Shown piece after piece: positions 33,576-46,276 of a stretch of 64,000 nucleotides of DNA (positions are counted from its first letter, which is position 1; every line of letters starts with the position of its first letter). The notes beneath the pieces were generated by a model that saw nothing but the letters and a program-made list of their open reading frames with translations, was not told the origin of the DNA and ran no database searches. The stretch is from Triglochin maritima (taxonomy: Eukaryota > Streptophyta > Magnoliopsida > Alismatales > Juncaginaceae), in the NCBI GenBank assembly GCA_963682175.1, contig OY821791.1, positions 25,967,826 to 26,031,825 on the forward strand, read 5' to 3'. The translations under genes and the position numbers were made by a program.

Positions 33576-35017
33576 TGATTGTCAGTTATAATAACCGCAA
33601 GTGCATAGCGTCAGTTAAGACGTGGCAAGTATGGGTCAAGTCCACAGGGAGGTGTGTCAAATATGGTTCTTCAGAAGTCAATTGGAAAATATGGCGAGAA
33701 GAAGTTTGATTACACTAAACTATGAATGATTTAACGATTAAACTAAACCCCCAAAGAGTGGACGTGTGTAGGTATGTGTGTGTGTGAGTGTGTGAGTGTG
33801 TCTTCATTTCAATTAGGCAAAAGTGTAGTTTGTGTGTCATACAAGTAGAAGCTAGTGTAGAATCTAAGTGTAGCATACAAAACACTACATGGCAAACCAT
33901 GAATGTGCACATCTCACATAAAGTAGTTTAGGTTGATTTTAGATTGTCAAGCATGCAATAAGTACCTAGTCTGGCCATTAGAGCATCAATTAATCGTACA
34001 TACAACCTAAATCATTTATGTGAATGTTCACCAAACATGGATCCGTACATAAGAAGCCATTTCTATCAAACCATTACAAGCAATAAGATAAAGTCTAAAG
34101 CTAGCATGAGATAAGTACCTAGTGTGGACATTATCCCATCTAATACAAGTTTAAGCTTGCTACGAGTATAGATTTACAAGCACAAGAAATGACACAAATA
34201 AAAGAATCCGTCACTATCACATAATCTACATCACCTTCACCCCAAATGGGGGTGGATCTACTCTTTTCTCATTAGGCTAAAATGTATATGAAGAAGAGAA
34301 ACCATTCTAACCAATTCTACAAATATTAATAAAATTAGAACAAACTAAGAAAAAATATTTTATTGATATCTCACATTACCAGCAACATTCTTCTCCACTT
34401 TAGTTTTACTCCAAGGCTTTCCTCCAAGTAGAGAGAATGGATACCAAGCAATGCTTACATTACAAAGGAGGAAGAAGAGTTCTATTTATAGGCATGAAAA
34501 AGAAAACTGGGGACAATCCCCCGATGCGACTCTAATGAAACCTTCCCGGAATAGACAAAAACACATAACCCATATCCGTGAAAAATTGGGTCGCATTCTC
34601 ACGAAAAGAGACCACCAATTGGTAGTCCAAGTTGGTTAGATGCGACTAATTTTTGTTCCTCAACTTAATCTCTTCAATTATGCACGTGCGATTACCCTGG
34701 TTAGCCATTTCTGTCTGTGCCAGTCTAAATGCCAAAATACTCCTCATGATGGTGTGGAGTTTCTCGATTTGCTATTTGGTCCCTATGGGCTTACGTCCAG
34801 GTTCATCCCTCTTGCAGATGGGTCCTTGTGCATGACAGAGAGGTCCATTTTGCTTCATTTAAGTCCTTCCTTCCTACATTTAAGTCCTTTTTCTCTTCCC
34901 TGCTCTTCTTTATTACCTAATACCTCAAATATAACAACAAACACCTGAGTTGCACAATATTAAGGTAAAATTAAGGATATATAGCATGAATATGATACAT
35001 GATATGGTACTAATACA
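33576..35017 (-). repeat. 3' LTR of element F
   Basis: 1442 bp, beginning TGATTGTCAG on the plus strand. It holds a TG-rich microsatellite (33775-33802), TATAAATAG near 34480-34490 and a palindrome of the CCACCAATTGG form near 34612. Confidence 0.85.
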
Positions 35018-36188
35018 ATACATCCATTAAGGTTCTTATTTGTATTACCTTTTTTTTCTTCTTTTTTCCCTTTCTTCATTTGTTTTACTAGTTGCTGTGT
35101 AATTCTCCCAGGATCAGGTTTCGTGCATCATTGCCTATGAGGACTTACACTATCACATACACCTTCCCTCACATCTCCATATATGGCGATCCCTTCCACC
35201 CGTGTAACGGGAGTTCGTTCGGTGCATCCCAAGTCTGATGACTCGAAAGTACCAGGCACTAAGTTCCCTCGGACCTAATTTCCCGAGTAATAGGAGCCGT
35301 ACGAGAAAAGAGAACATCATTCTCACTTATTTCTTATCTACACGTGAACCAAAACCCCTACAGGTTTCACAACAGGAGATTAAGGGTCCCTGACTACCAC
35401 AAACTTCCTTATATTAACAAACATGAAATATTCGTTTCTTTAGGTTCAGGGTAGACTTCTTTATTTGTTTGAGTACTGAAACCCTATGATTACTCTCCCC
35501 CAAGGGAAAACTGAGGTGCATCCTTACGATTGGATAAAACCTAAAGCTGGTGTACTAGATATCCAAATGCATCAAGTTCAACTAATTTTTGGAAGCTTCC
35601 TTTTTACTTTGCCTCTCAATGGTTTTGCACATGCTAAACTCACGCAAAACCCACAAAATATTTTCTTTCACAAACACATGAAGATTTTGAAAGTAATGGA
35701 AAATTTAAAGCACTAGGGAAGCAAAAGAAGGCAAGTCACCCAAGGATTATGGTATGCAGATATATCGATATTAAATGCAGCACACTAACATTACCCTAAC
35801 AATGCATACACAAAAAATAAAAGAAAAGGAAAAGACTCGACTATGTACACACGTAAAACAGCCCCTTACACTTCATGCCTTCTCCTCAATGTATGCAAGC
35901 ATGATACTACATGAATTTTGCATGAAAAAGTAAAAGATCTCACCAAACTTTGACGCACAAGGAAAGTTTCATGGTCATGTTGATGGACAAGACCCCGAAT
36001 TTCCCTCAAAACCAGTGAAATACTTACGAATGGAGACAAATACGTGAAACAAATGGGGCTTAAATACACAACGGTTGGAGCCCACAACAAACGATGCTCA
36101 CTCCTGGAGTCTTTCTTTTTCCATGTTTTTTTGTTATCTTTTTTTCCAAATATAACTATGTACAAAAATGTGCTCCCATCTTCATTTA
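35018..36188 (-). other. Post-coding region of element F, lacking its LTR-proximal end
   Basis: Minus-strand sequence matching A's post-pol region from the A-rich tract to the TTAATGGA site. About 420 bp with the hairpin and terminal polypurine tract are missing next to the LTR. The internal G-rich tract remains as CCCCTTACACTTC near 35860. Confidence 0.78.
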
Positions 36189-39100
36189 TCAAGGGTCATC
36201 AAGTTGCAACCCACCATCTCTCCAGCCAGAAATGCAACTAAATGGGCTCGCAACATAAGAAGCAGGAGGATTGTTAAGAGGTTTATGAACTAAGGATGGT
36301 GGTTCATACCTCTCAAAACCAGGGTCTGTGAAAGGAAATGGAAACAAATATGTTTTCATTCCACGACAAAGCGGAGGGTCATTAATATATACCCTCCAAC
36401 TAACATTTTGGTGCACCGGGATCATTTCATCCACATAAAGTGACACCGTGGACTTATTACCCAGATGTCAAAGTCCAGAAACAGAATTGCATGACCACCT
36501 AACACCCTTATAAGCATTGGGGTCGTTTGATGCCTCTTGAGAATAAGCAAGATATGAGGCATGAATGAGAGGTGAATCCATGTTTGGTTGTTTCAAATGT
36601 AGGGTATCAGGTGGTTGATTTTTAACCTACATGGGGTCCTCAACAGATACTGAGTGACGAGCAGGTGGCCTAGAGGCCACAAAAAAGGTATCTAGTGGCT
36701 CAAGAGCCACGTGATCGAAAGGATGTGGCTTAAAGGCCACATGATCGAAAGATAAGGCATCTTCTTGTGCCATCCGAGTTGAAACATCTTCACTACCATC
36801 AGGATCTCCATCCAACAACTCTCCGAAATACATGAAGGTGCCTTCGACGTCAATCTCATCATGCCTTAGATAAGGTTGACCTCAATAGGGTCATCAAAGG
36901 CACCTTGTTTCTTCCCGATGGTGAAGATTTTGAAATCGACACATTGACTACCATATGTCAAGCGCATCAGACCATTACGACAATTGATCAAGGCATTGGA
37001 AGTCGCTAGACATGGTTGCCCCAAAATAACAAGAATTTGTCCAAGTGGGTTTGGCACAGGTTCAGTGTCCAAAACAAAGAAATCCACTAGATAAATGAAG
37101 TCACCCACTTTGATCAGAACAACTACCACCACGCCCCTCAGTTTCTTTATTGACCTATCAGCCAGTTGAAGAGTGGTTTTTGTTTGTTTAAGGTCTCCAA
37201 GACTGAGGTGGACATAGACCGAATATGGCAGAAGATTGACAGATGCACCTTGGTCCAATAAAACTCAATGTCATGACACCTGACCAATGACACAATAAAA
37301 AGTAGGGAAACCAGGGTCCTTTTATTTGACTTGCGTGGGTTGTGCCAACAATGAACTCACATTTGCGGCAAAAAAAGCTTTCTTGGGAACATTGGTTTTC
37401 CTCTTCTTGATGCATAAATCCTTGAGAACCTTGGCATAAGGTGGCATTTGCTGAATCACCTCAAACAGAGGAATGCTCAGCTTAACATGCCGAAAGATCT
37501 CAAACATCTTATCCTACTAATATGAAGTTTTCTTTTTAAGGCGCTCAGGGAATGGCACCTTCGGGGCATAACGGTCTTTCAAAGGAACCTCGACCAACAG
37601 TCTGTTCCGTAGAAACATTAGTGGGGACCTCAGAATCAAGCTCCTTCCTTGAATTATATGTCGAGGGAACCTTAGGATCCGGCTTGCTTATAGATGTAGG
37701 TATCACCTCAAGTCTGGTGACACCAATATATGGTGACTGCAAGGAAGGCAACCCAATTTGGTTGTCCACCTCCTTACTGAACCTCAAAGTATGAATCACA
37801 TTAACATGATGGGTCAGTTCACAGGTAACTTGAGGTACTAGTGGCCTTCCTTGAGATTTGGTATCCTGGGGATTCACCTCTGGTTGACTTTGGAATTGAC
37901 CATTCTGACGTTCATGGAGCTGATGAGCCAACTGGCTAAGTTGCACTTCCAATTATTTGACCGTGGAGTTATTGGGCGCAAGCATGGTTTGTATGCTCTA
38001 CATGAATGTGTGAAGGGTTTGTTTAAGAGTAGAGTCCCTTGGGTCAACCCACTGAGGTAGAGTCTTACTAGAATAACCCGATGGTGAGGCCTGCGTAGGA
38101 TGGTGAGTATGGGGCTGGGACATTTGATGTGGGGATTGGTAGGCCGCCGCCGAGCGTGCAAGGTGAAAAGGTGGAGGTTGAGCGTGCGAGCTCTAACTAA
38201 TGCCCCCATTAAGACCCATGAGAAGTTAGGGTGGTTTCATCATCCTGGGTTGTAGGAGTGACTGTGCGGATCGTTATGGAGCTGTTGTTGATACATCGCA
38301 TTTGCATGGTCAGTATCACTTGGAGCGTAAGCACACTCCAAGTCACTATGTCCCATAAGTCAACACTTACTTCAAGCAAGAGTAGCGACATGAGCTACAG
38401 GAGCTCGGTCCAACTCTAAACACTCAATCCTACGCATAAGAGCAGTCATTTTCGCCTCAGACGTGATAGTTGACTCAACTTGGTAAGATCCAACTCGATC
38501 GGAAGATCTGGAGGCTGGTGGCTCTCTCATGGTGTCCCACTCAGGGGTACGTTAAGCCATTAATTCAAAACTATCCCATGCCTCATCAATGGGTTTCATT
38601 TGGAAATCACATTGACACATCGACTCCAACAATGTGTGTGTGTTGTAGTTGAGGTCCTCATAAACAATTTGGCATAACTGCCACAACTCAATTCCATGAT
38701 GAGGGCACTGCATGAGTAGTTCCTTTAACCTCTCAAAGAATGCATGAAACGATTTAGTCTCAGTCTGATACATTTGATGTATCTGGTGTCATATCTGTTG
38801 AGTCCTCCTTTGGGGGAAGAATCTCTTCAGAAAGACAGTCACAAAGTCATCCCAAGACCGATCGAGTTTGTTGGGAGGCTATACACCTATTTCTTCGTGT
38901 TATCCTTCAACGCGAAATGAATCATCCTCAACCAAACTGAATCCTCATCAAGTTGTTGAAGCTTCAACAGTGAGCATACCTCCTTGAATTCGCGTATAAA
39001 GATATCAGGATCTTCCTTACTGGCAGTGAAGGTAGGAAGCATGCTGACATATTGAGGTTTCAATTCATAGTTGTTCCCGCGAGCAGGTGAGAGAACTATG

Positions 39101-39437
39101 CAAGAAGGTTGTGCGGCCCAAACAGAATGGGCCGCTCCCACAAAGTCATCGTTCTATCCCGTCGAGCTAAAGGTGGTGGTGTACCAAGAACTTGATCCTG
39201 ATCGAACCCCTCTCCCTCCTGAGTCAAAGGAGAAGGAGAAGGAGGTCTATGTGGACATGGTAGTATACCGAGGTAATCAATGAATGGAACCCGGTCTACC
39301 ACATCTCCATGAGACAACTTGGCATCAAGCTCCAAAAGAGGTTGAGGCGGAGAAAGGCTAACACTTAGCTCGTTCATCTCAGAAAAATGCACTTTCTCAA
39401 GTCGAACAGTCTCACCAGAACGAGCCCGACCTCGCAT
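36189..39437 (-). pseudogene. gag-protease-tail gene of element F, several frames broken
   Basis: Read from 39437 down. Gag begins MRGRARSGETVRLEKV and is followed by [60 protein letters not shown] and NDPYSHS-type zinc-knuckle linker sequence. The protease follows with [20 protein letters not shown] (DQG instead of DLG). Next comes a tail with DHVAFKPHPFDHVALEP and a last block YVASPFSCISGWRDGG. Many frameshifts and stops separate these parts. No RT, RNase H or integrase block lies between protease and tail. The tail matches element H, so it belongs to a subfamily and is not random. Confidence 0.82.
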
Positions 39438-40476
39438 AAAATGCTAGACTCGATTCTAAAACCACACACAACAGAAGGTGTAATCAGAGGAGGAGACTAC
39501 ATGAAGAATATAAAGTAGGAGAAGACTCAAATGAGAAGGGAAGAATCCCTAGAACTAGCGTGGGATGTGGGTGAGGGTAGAAGCCTAATCTAGCAAACAT
39601 AGCTCGAGCAGCCTAAGGTCACTATAGGTCCTTACAACTAGACGACGCCTAACTGCGAGGTCACACGGCCTCAACACGCCTCACCTCCCAACAATGAAGA
39701 CCACAAAGCCCAGAAAGTGAGCCGAGATTCAGAGATCTCTTCACTCCTACTATCGACAAAGTGGGCAACGCCGATCAGGCTATGACTCTCGTGACGGGAT
39801 TACTCTCCTAATGCACCTGAGTCCTAGAGGCCAATGTCTACTTCATTTTATATTAAGGCTTTACTTGAGTGTGGTTTATGGGGAAAATGGAGTGATGATG
39901 ACATCCCCCACCTTATCTTGTATGGGTAAAACCCCTCCTTAGTAGCATTTTGAGTCTTAATCTAGCAATCAACTCTCCAACCAAACGCTCACCTCACACT
40001 TGTCCCGATGCACCGTACTAACTAATGCAGTCTTTAACTATGCATGAATGAGAGAATGTGTGCATGTAGCTCACGCCAGCATAGACAACAAGAATGTATA
40101 GAAAATAAAAGACGAGTACGTGCAAGGTCTACAAATGATGCATGACCGAGATGGCAATTAGTCTAATCTTTTGCTTTGAGTTTTAACGTCACAGTTGTAT
40201 AGAAAGTGATTGTTTGGTTTATCGATTGATCTAGAAGCAATATACAGGTTAAGACATGAAAAATTGGACTTCTAGACACTTAAATTGCAATATAAAACAA
40301 ACATAAGAAAACAGGAAGCAAAAGCTCCTCACCAGACAACCAACCGGCGGTCTGAGGCTGCTGATTGGCGGTCTGATTTGCTTTGTCTTCCCCCGAATTT
40401 CTCCTCGAACCTCCCCATGATCCTGAGAATCCCTGAAACAAACCAAAACTAGAAAAATTAAATCCAAAAACTTAAT
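39438..40476 (-). other. 5' leader of element F, primer site deleted
   Basis: Collinear with other leaders, with palindrome remnants near 40340-40375. At 40464-40466 the sequence AATCCA is joined directly to AAAAC next to the LTR. About 60 bp, including the whole primer site, are absent. Confidence 0.8.
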
Positions 40477-40542
40477 TGATTAAGTTATAATAACCGCAAG
40501 TGCACGTCGTCAGTGAATACGTGGCAAGTACAGGTCGAGTCC
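40477..40542 (-). repeat. 5' LTR of element F, left part
   Basis: Starts TGATTAAGTTATAATAACC on the plus strand and is cut at AGTCC (40538-40542) by element E. Confidence 0.83.
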
Positions 40543-41951
40543 TGATTGACATCATTTCATGCTTATATTTGTATCTTATATCCATTATCTTTCACCTAAA
40601 CAATGCTATGTCACAAGTTTTATGTTTAGTTTTCAGGAATAAATAGGTTTGAAGAGATGAAGGATAAAAGGACCCAAAAGCTGGGAAAAAGGACTGAATT
40701 GTGAGATCTAGGGACCAAGATGCAAGGAAGAAGGACCTGATTGCAAGACAGAAGGACCTAAGAGCAAAACAGAATACCACCATCATGGGGAGTATTTTAC
40801 CAATTCGATTCGGGTCGGAGCTCCAACAAGTCAAGTAACCGCATCAAAGACCAACAATACCAGAAAGAAAAGCCCACAACAAAAATTAGCAGAATCTGAA
40901 CCATATAGACCGCCAATTGGCGGTCCAAGACCGCTAATTGGCGGTCCAGTTTGGCCCAAATCCGCTCCAATTTCTCCAGCACATGTATTAGAGGATGTTT
41001 AGGCTATGTTTGGTATCTGTTTAGTCCCACATCGGGGGATTGTCCCGGTTTGCCTTTTTCCATGGCTATAAATAGAACTCTTCACCTTCCATTGTAATGA
41101 CCTCATATTTTAAGTGGCTATTCTTCCTACTAGAAGTGAGGCCTTGAAGCACACACTAAAGTAGGAGGATGCTACTTTTAATGCGAGTCATTTTATCAAT
41201 AAAGTTTTGTGTTTCTTTCATTGTTTGTTTATGCTTCTTTTATTGTTTGTGCATGTTTTAGTTTAATCGTCTTTTATTTCTAGCTTAGTTCTAATATGAT
41301 TTCTTTGATTAGTTTAATAATTAGTGTAATGTTTAGTGAGTAGTTTTCATCCCCTTTGGGGGGTGGAGTAGATGTACATACATGCATTAGAGAATGGGAT
41401 GAATGCTTTATTTTTGATGTGTTGATAAAACATGAATGTATGCTTGCTTGTTTAGGATAGAATTTATAACTTGATGAATTTTGCCAAAATGATTAGACAC
41501 CTCTCATGCTTGTTTAGGTTTTGAAATAAACAACTTGCATATGTAAATGTTAATCAACCAAGTTGGTGAATAGATTGATAGGTTTTTCCATAACATTTAG
41601 ACACTTCCTATGCTTGATAAACACCACCTTCATGTGCTTAAAGAATGTATTCTACACCCACCTCTTTGCTTGTGTGCACTCACTCCACCCCTTAGGGGTT
41701 TTCCATTCCTGAAATTCCAGCATTCTTGTTTTGTTCTTAGCTTAGTTCTTATTTCATCGTTTGTTTGCTTCTTTCACATTTCATACTTCTTAGCGTAGTG
41801 TAGCGTAGGTTAGCATAATCAATCTTTCTCTTCCCTATTTTGCCACTTGATTTCGTACAAGCAAGAGGCTACTCACCTCCCTGAGGACGACCCGTACTTG
41901 CCACCGCTTCATCGCGGCCGTGCACTTGCGGTTTAATTAAAACGTTCAACA
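40543..41951 (+). repeat. 5' LTR of element E
   Basis: 1409 bp, TGATTGACATC...CGTTCAACA. Palindromes CCGCCAATTGGCGG at 40910-40923 and CCGCTAATTGGCGG at 40931-40944, USE at 41024-41034, TATA at 41067. Confidence 0.95.
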
Positions 41952-41957
41952 AGTTTT

Positions 41958-41975
41958 TGGCGTCGTTGCCGGGGA
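41958..41975 (+). promoter_or_regulatory. Primer binding site of element E
   Basis: TGGCGTCGTTGCCGGGGA, the tRNA-Asp-type site with one C-to-T change. Confidence 0.88.
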
Positions 41976-43167
41976 GGTGCCAGTCCAGACTCTTGTTTGG
42001 ACGATTCGAGTGGATTTAATTTGTGTTGTGTAGTTTTTCCTTGTTTCAGGAGACTTGGAGTCATCAGGAGGAACGCCTGGAGATGTTTGGAGTGAATCTG
42101 AGCATTTAAGACCGCCAATCAGCGGCCTGAGACCGCCAATTGGCGGTCTGGTAAGCTCAGCTCGCTCTCTTATTTCTTTGGTCGGTTTACATTATCTGAT
42201 ATAGTGGTCTGGAATGTGATTTGGCATGTTTTGACTTATAGTTTGTTCCCAGATCAATAATCAAACCTCCTTTAAGCAACTTGGACCCTAAAACTCAAAG
42301 CAAAAGATTAGGCATTCTTTTTGTTTAGGCCATGCATCATGTATGTGACTTAGGCACTTAGATTGTCTTTTATCTTAGCTTTATTTTCTGTTGTTGAGAG
42401 CTGGCGTGAGGTACGCACCTTCTACTCTCATTCATGCATTTCGTATGAACATGCATTAGTTAGTAGGAAGTGCATTGCGACAAGTGTGAGTTGAGCGTTG
42501 TTTGGAGTGTTGATTGCTAGATTTAGGACTCCAAAACGCTACTAAGGAGGGGCTGTCCCATAAAAGATAAGGTGGGGGATTTCATCACCCTTTCCTTCGC
42601 CCCAAAAACCACACTAATCAAGAGCCTAATTTTAAAATCAAGTAGACATTGGCCCTAAGGATCTTGGACACATTAGGAGAGTGATCCGGTCCCGACCGTC
42701 ATGACCTGATCGGCGTTGCCCACTTTGTCGATAGTAGGAGAGACGAGATCCCCGGATCTTGGCTCACTTGATGGGCTTTGTGGTCCTCGTTGTAGGGAGG
42801 TGAGGCGTGTTGAGGCCGTGTGACCTCGCAGTTAGGCGTCGTCTAGCTGTAAGGACCTATATCGACCTTAGGATTGTTTGAGCCTTGTTTGCTTGTGTGC
42901 TTCTACCTGTACCCATCCGTCGTAGCTTAAGGACTTCTTCCCTTCTCTCCTGAGTCATTCTTTCTCTCTTGTGTTCCCTCGTCTTCTCCTCTACGCACAT
43001 TCTTTCTTTCAAAAAAAATAAAATTGGTTTGTGTGTGTGCACCGTTGTGCATGCTTTCGTGGACACGAGACGAGAGTGGTCGTTTGACGAGGAGCGTTGT
43101 CAATCCAGCTTCGGTCATCGATTTCTCGACACCTTCCTCCTCTCGTGTCGCACGTAGTTCGGGTCCA
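41976..43167 (+). other. 5' leader of element E
   Basis: About 1.2 kb, collinear with the other leaders. A palindrome pair lies at 42112-42146 and the GTTAGGCGTCGTCTAGC block near 42831. No conserved frame is seen before gag. Confidence 0.8.
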
Positions 43168-46157
43168 ATGGCTGCTAATTTCCGTGAGGAGGAGCAGTTG
43201 CTGGACCCGCCTGCTCCACCTGTTCTTCCAGTTGTCGTTCCCATACCTCTTCGTGATCGATGCTACCCGAGCCGTACAGCTCTACCCTCATGCATCGTAT
43301 TACCAGAGGCTAATGGGAACCATTTTGAGGTTAAGCCTCAATTCATTTCCATGCTCCCTCATTTCACTGGGAAAGGTGACCCCTATATCTTTCTCAGGGA
43401 ATTTGAGGAGGTCTGTGCTATGTTCAAGCTGCAACAACTTAGCACAGACTCCATCCATCTTAGGCTCGTTCCTTTTGCACTAAAGGATGACGCCAAGAAG
43501 TGGTTCTACAGCAACCAGGCGAATTCCTTTAGGACTTGAGATGAGTTTCAATCTGCATTCCTCAAGAAGTACTTTCCTAATCATCAGACTCAAAAATTGA
43601 GGAACGAAATCAATTCGTTCTATCAACTTGAGACCAAGACATTTCATGCATATCTAGAGAGTTCAAGGAGCTACTATCCTCATGCCCTCACCATGGCATT
43701 GAGTTGTGGCGCCTTTGTCAGATTGTGTACGAGGGTCTTCACATCCCGTCAAGAACGCTCCTTGAGTCCATGTGTCAAGGAGAGTTCTTGGGAAAGGATG
43801 AAAAGGAGGCATGAGCTTTCCTAGAAGAACTTTCTGAGAAAACCATGCAATGGGAGAGTGTGAGGGAACCACCTGCATCATCTAGTATAGGAGCGAGGAT
43901 CGCGAATGCAAACTCGACTAGATCGGGTACCGCATTTGCTATCGATACCACTACGGCCACCGAGGCACGCATGGCGGCCTTAATGCGCCGTATGGATTCG
44001 ATTGAGCTCCAAAACCAACAAAGTGTACCTCACATGTCCACATCTGGTCCAGTTCCTTGTCATTCATGTGGTAGGATAGGTCACGTAGAGAGCGAGTGTG
44101 AGTCCATTCCTCCTGAGATGGAGCGTGTCAACGCCATCTATGACAGAGCTAGGAATGACCCATACTCATCATCTTATAACCCTGGATGGAGGAACCACCC
44201 CAATTTTTCATGGAACCAAAATAATGCTCCGGGTGGTCCTTCAAACTCCTCTAGACCACCTTACCAATCACACCAACCTCCCATGCATGCACATTCCTAT
44301 CAGCCACCCCAAACACAAACCACCAATCAATCGGGTTTCTCAAATTCCAATAATATGGAAACCCGATTCAATTCGCTTGAGACCTTGACTCGTGGGCTTG
44401 AAAACTCAATGAAAAATTTTATGTCAACCACTAGTCAAGTTCTCACTTCAAGTCAGCAGACCATCAAATCTCTAGAGCTTCAGATGGGCCAATTGGCTCA
44501 GTCTGTACATGAAAGAGAGAAAGGGTCTTTTCCTAGCCAGCCTGAGGCTAACCCCCGCATGTACCAACAACAACAAATGCAAAATGAGAATGTGGTACCT
44601 CGGGGGAGGCAAGTGAACCATGTGGAGGAATCTGTTCACCATGTCAATTCCATTGTGACCTTAAGGAATGGAAAACAGGTTGACAATCACATTTCCTTGC
44701 CACAACAACCACCATCTATGCAGCCCCTCAGTGGGAATGGTGGTGAAGAAGAGGCTGAGGGTGAGGGTAATACACCAAGGCTTCCTTCTCAGGCACCGCA
44801 GAAAACCTACCTGCCAAAAGCTCCTTAGCCAAGTAGGTTAACCAAAAAGCAGAGTGACAACATGGACAAGATATTAGAGGTATTTAAGCAAGTGAAGGTT
44901 AACATCCCCTTGTTGGATGTCATCCAACAAATACCTCAATATGCCAAAGTGTTGAAGGATCTCTGCACAACCAAGAGGAAGACCAATGTTCCTAAGAAAG
45001 CATTCTTGGCTGCAAATATCAGCTCACTTTTGTCCAATCCCACCTACACAAAATACAAGGACCCGGGGTGTCCTACTATTCAGTGTACGATAGGGGACAC
45101 TAGAATGAGCAATGTTTTGCTTGATTTAGGATCAGCGGTCAACCTCCTCGCATTCTCTGTTTATCAACAGTTGAACCTGGGAGAATTGAAACCAACTAAG
45201 ATCACCCTCTAATTAGCGGATAGATCCATTCGTATTCCCATGGGGATTATCGAGGACGTGCTTATCAAAGTTGGAGATTTTATATTTCCAGTCGATTTTG
45301 TTGTCCTTGATACCAATCCTATTGCGAACACCCACTCTCAAATACCTTTGATTTTGGGTAGACCATTTCTGGCAACCTCCAATACCTTGATTAATTGTAG
45401 AAATGGTCTCATGAAGCTCTCATTCGGTAACATGAGTGTCGAGTTTCATGTGTTCAACTCTGGTAAGCAACAAGAACTCATGGATGAACCTTTAAATCTA
45501 AATCTCATCCGCCAATTGGAGAAAGCACCACAAAATCAACGAACACCCCTAACCCCAATGCAACCCGTTGAGAATGTTCGAGGGCCCAGCGAAAACTCAT
45601 TGCTTGTCTTCGCAATGCAACAGAGTGAGCTGGCCTCGAACATGAATGTCCAAACGGAGTGTTCGTTGCATGATTCAGTTGAGAGTACTAGTGAGAGTGA
45701 GACACCTCATCATATGCCTATACCAGAACGTGTCTCTACCTCATGTCCCATGGCCATTGAGCCATTTGAGCTTCATTTTGACTCCAACAAGGACCCACCT
45801 ATGACCGAGCTTATGCTTGATGATCTAAATGATGGTGGGAGGTCCTTGTTGGATGACTTGGGGAGAAGCCCCATTCTTAGTGATGCAGGTCTGCTGCATC
45901 CATCGAATGAGCATGAGGAACTCATTCCGATGCACCCGCCTATTGGTTGGAGGGTTTTGTTCGATGAGCAACTAAACCCTAGTGAGGCAACACAACTTCA
46001 TTCTTTGTTGCCCACACCCAACCAATATCATGAGGGGTTCGAGCCTTTCAGCTTTGACCTTTCACCCCTCATGACACCTCAGAGTACCAGTCGAGTTTGC
46101 CCATCTCGGCAAGTCTCTGGTCCTAAAAACTTGATGTTCTCATTTGATGTTCCTTGA
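43168..46157 (+). pseudogene. gag-protease-tail gene of element E with RT-like relic
   Basis: The start is taken at MAANFREEEQLLD. Gag blocks are PSCIVLPEANGNHFEVKPQF, FLREFEEVCAMFKLQQL and FALKDDAKKWFY. A TGA at 43537-43539 and a frame change near 43655 follow. The frame from 43845 carries an intact CCHC knuckle (CHSCGRIGHVESEC), the linker, and a protease with DLGSAVNLLAFSVYQQLNL and [18 protein letters not shown]. It is broken by TAG at 44826-44828 and TAA at 45210-45212. A tail of about 190 residues follows to FSFDVP. Within it NEHEELIP, GWRVLFDEQLN and ATQ (45905-45993) line up with [20 protein letters not shown] and ATR of A's RT. The catalytic FMDD, RNase H and integrase are gone. The tail has stayed open, and a tail of similar place is seen in F and H. 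Confidence 0.85.
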
Positions 46158-46194
46158 CCAAATGATTATGAGAATATCTTGGTTGATGTCTATA

Positions 46195-46276
46195 TCTTGT
46201 AAAAAAACACACAAAAAAACAAAAAAACAAAAAAAGAAAAAAAAGAAAAAAAAGAAAAAAAAAAGAAAAAAAAGTG
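46195..46276 (+). repeat. A-rich tract after the coding part of element E
   Basis: A run of A with scattered C and G directly after the tail stop region. The same place is A-rich in A (20914-20943), G (54506-54523) and H (57550-57558), always followed by AAGACTCC. Confidence 0.85.

Noticed and set aside
33775..33802. CRISPR-like or functional tandem repeat
   Set aside because: It is a simple TG/GA microsatellite inside an LTR. No repeat-spacer pattern exists anywhere in the window.
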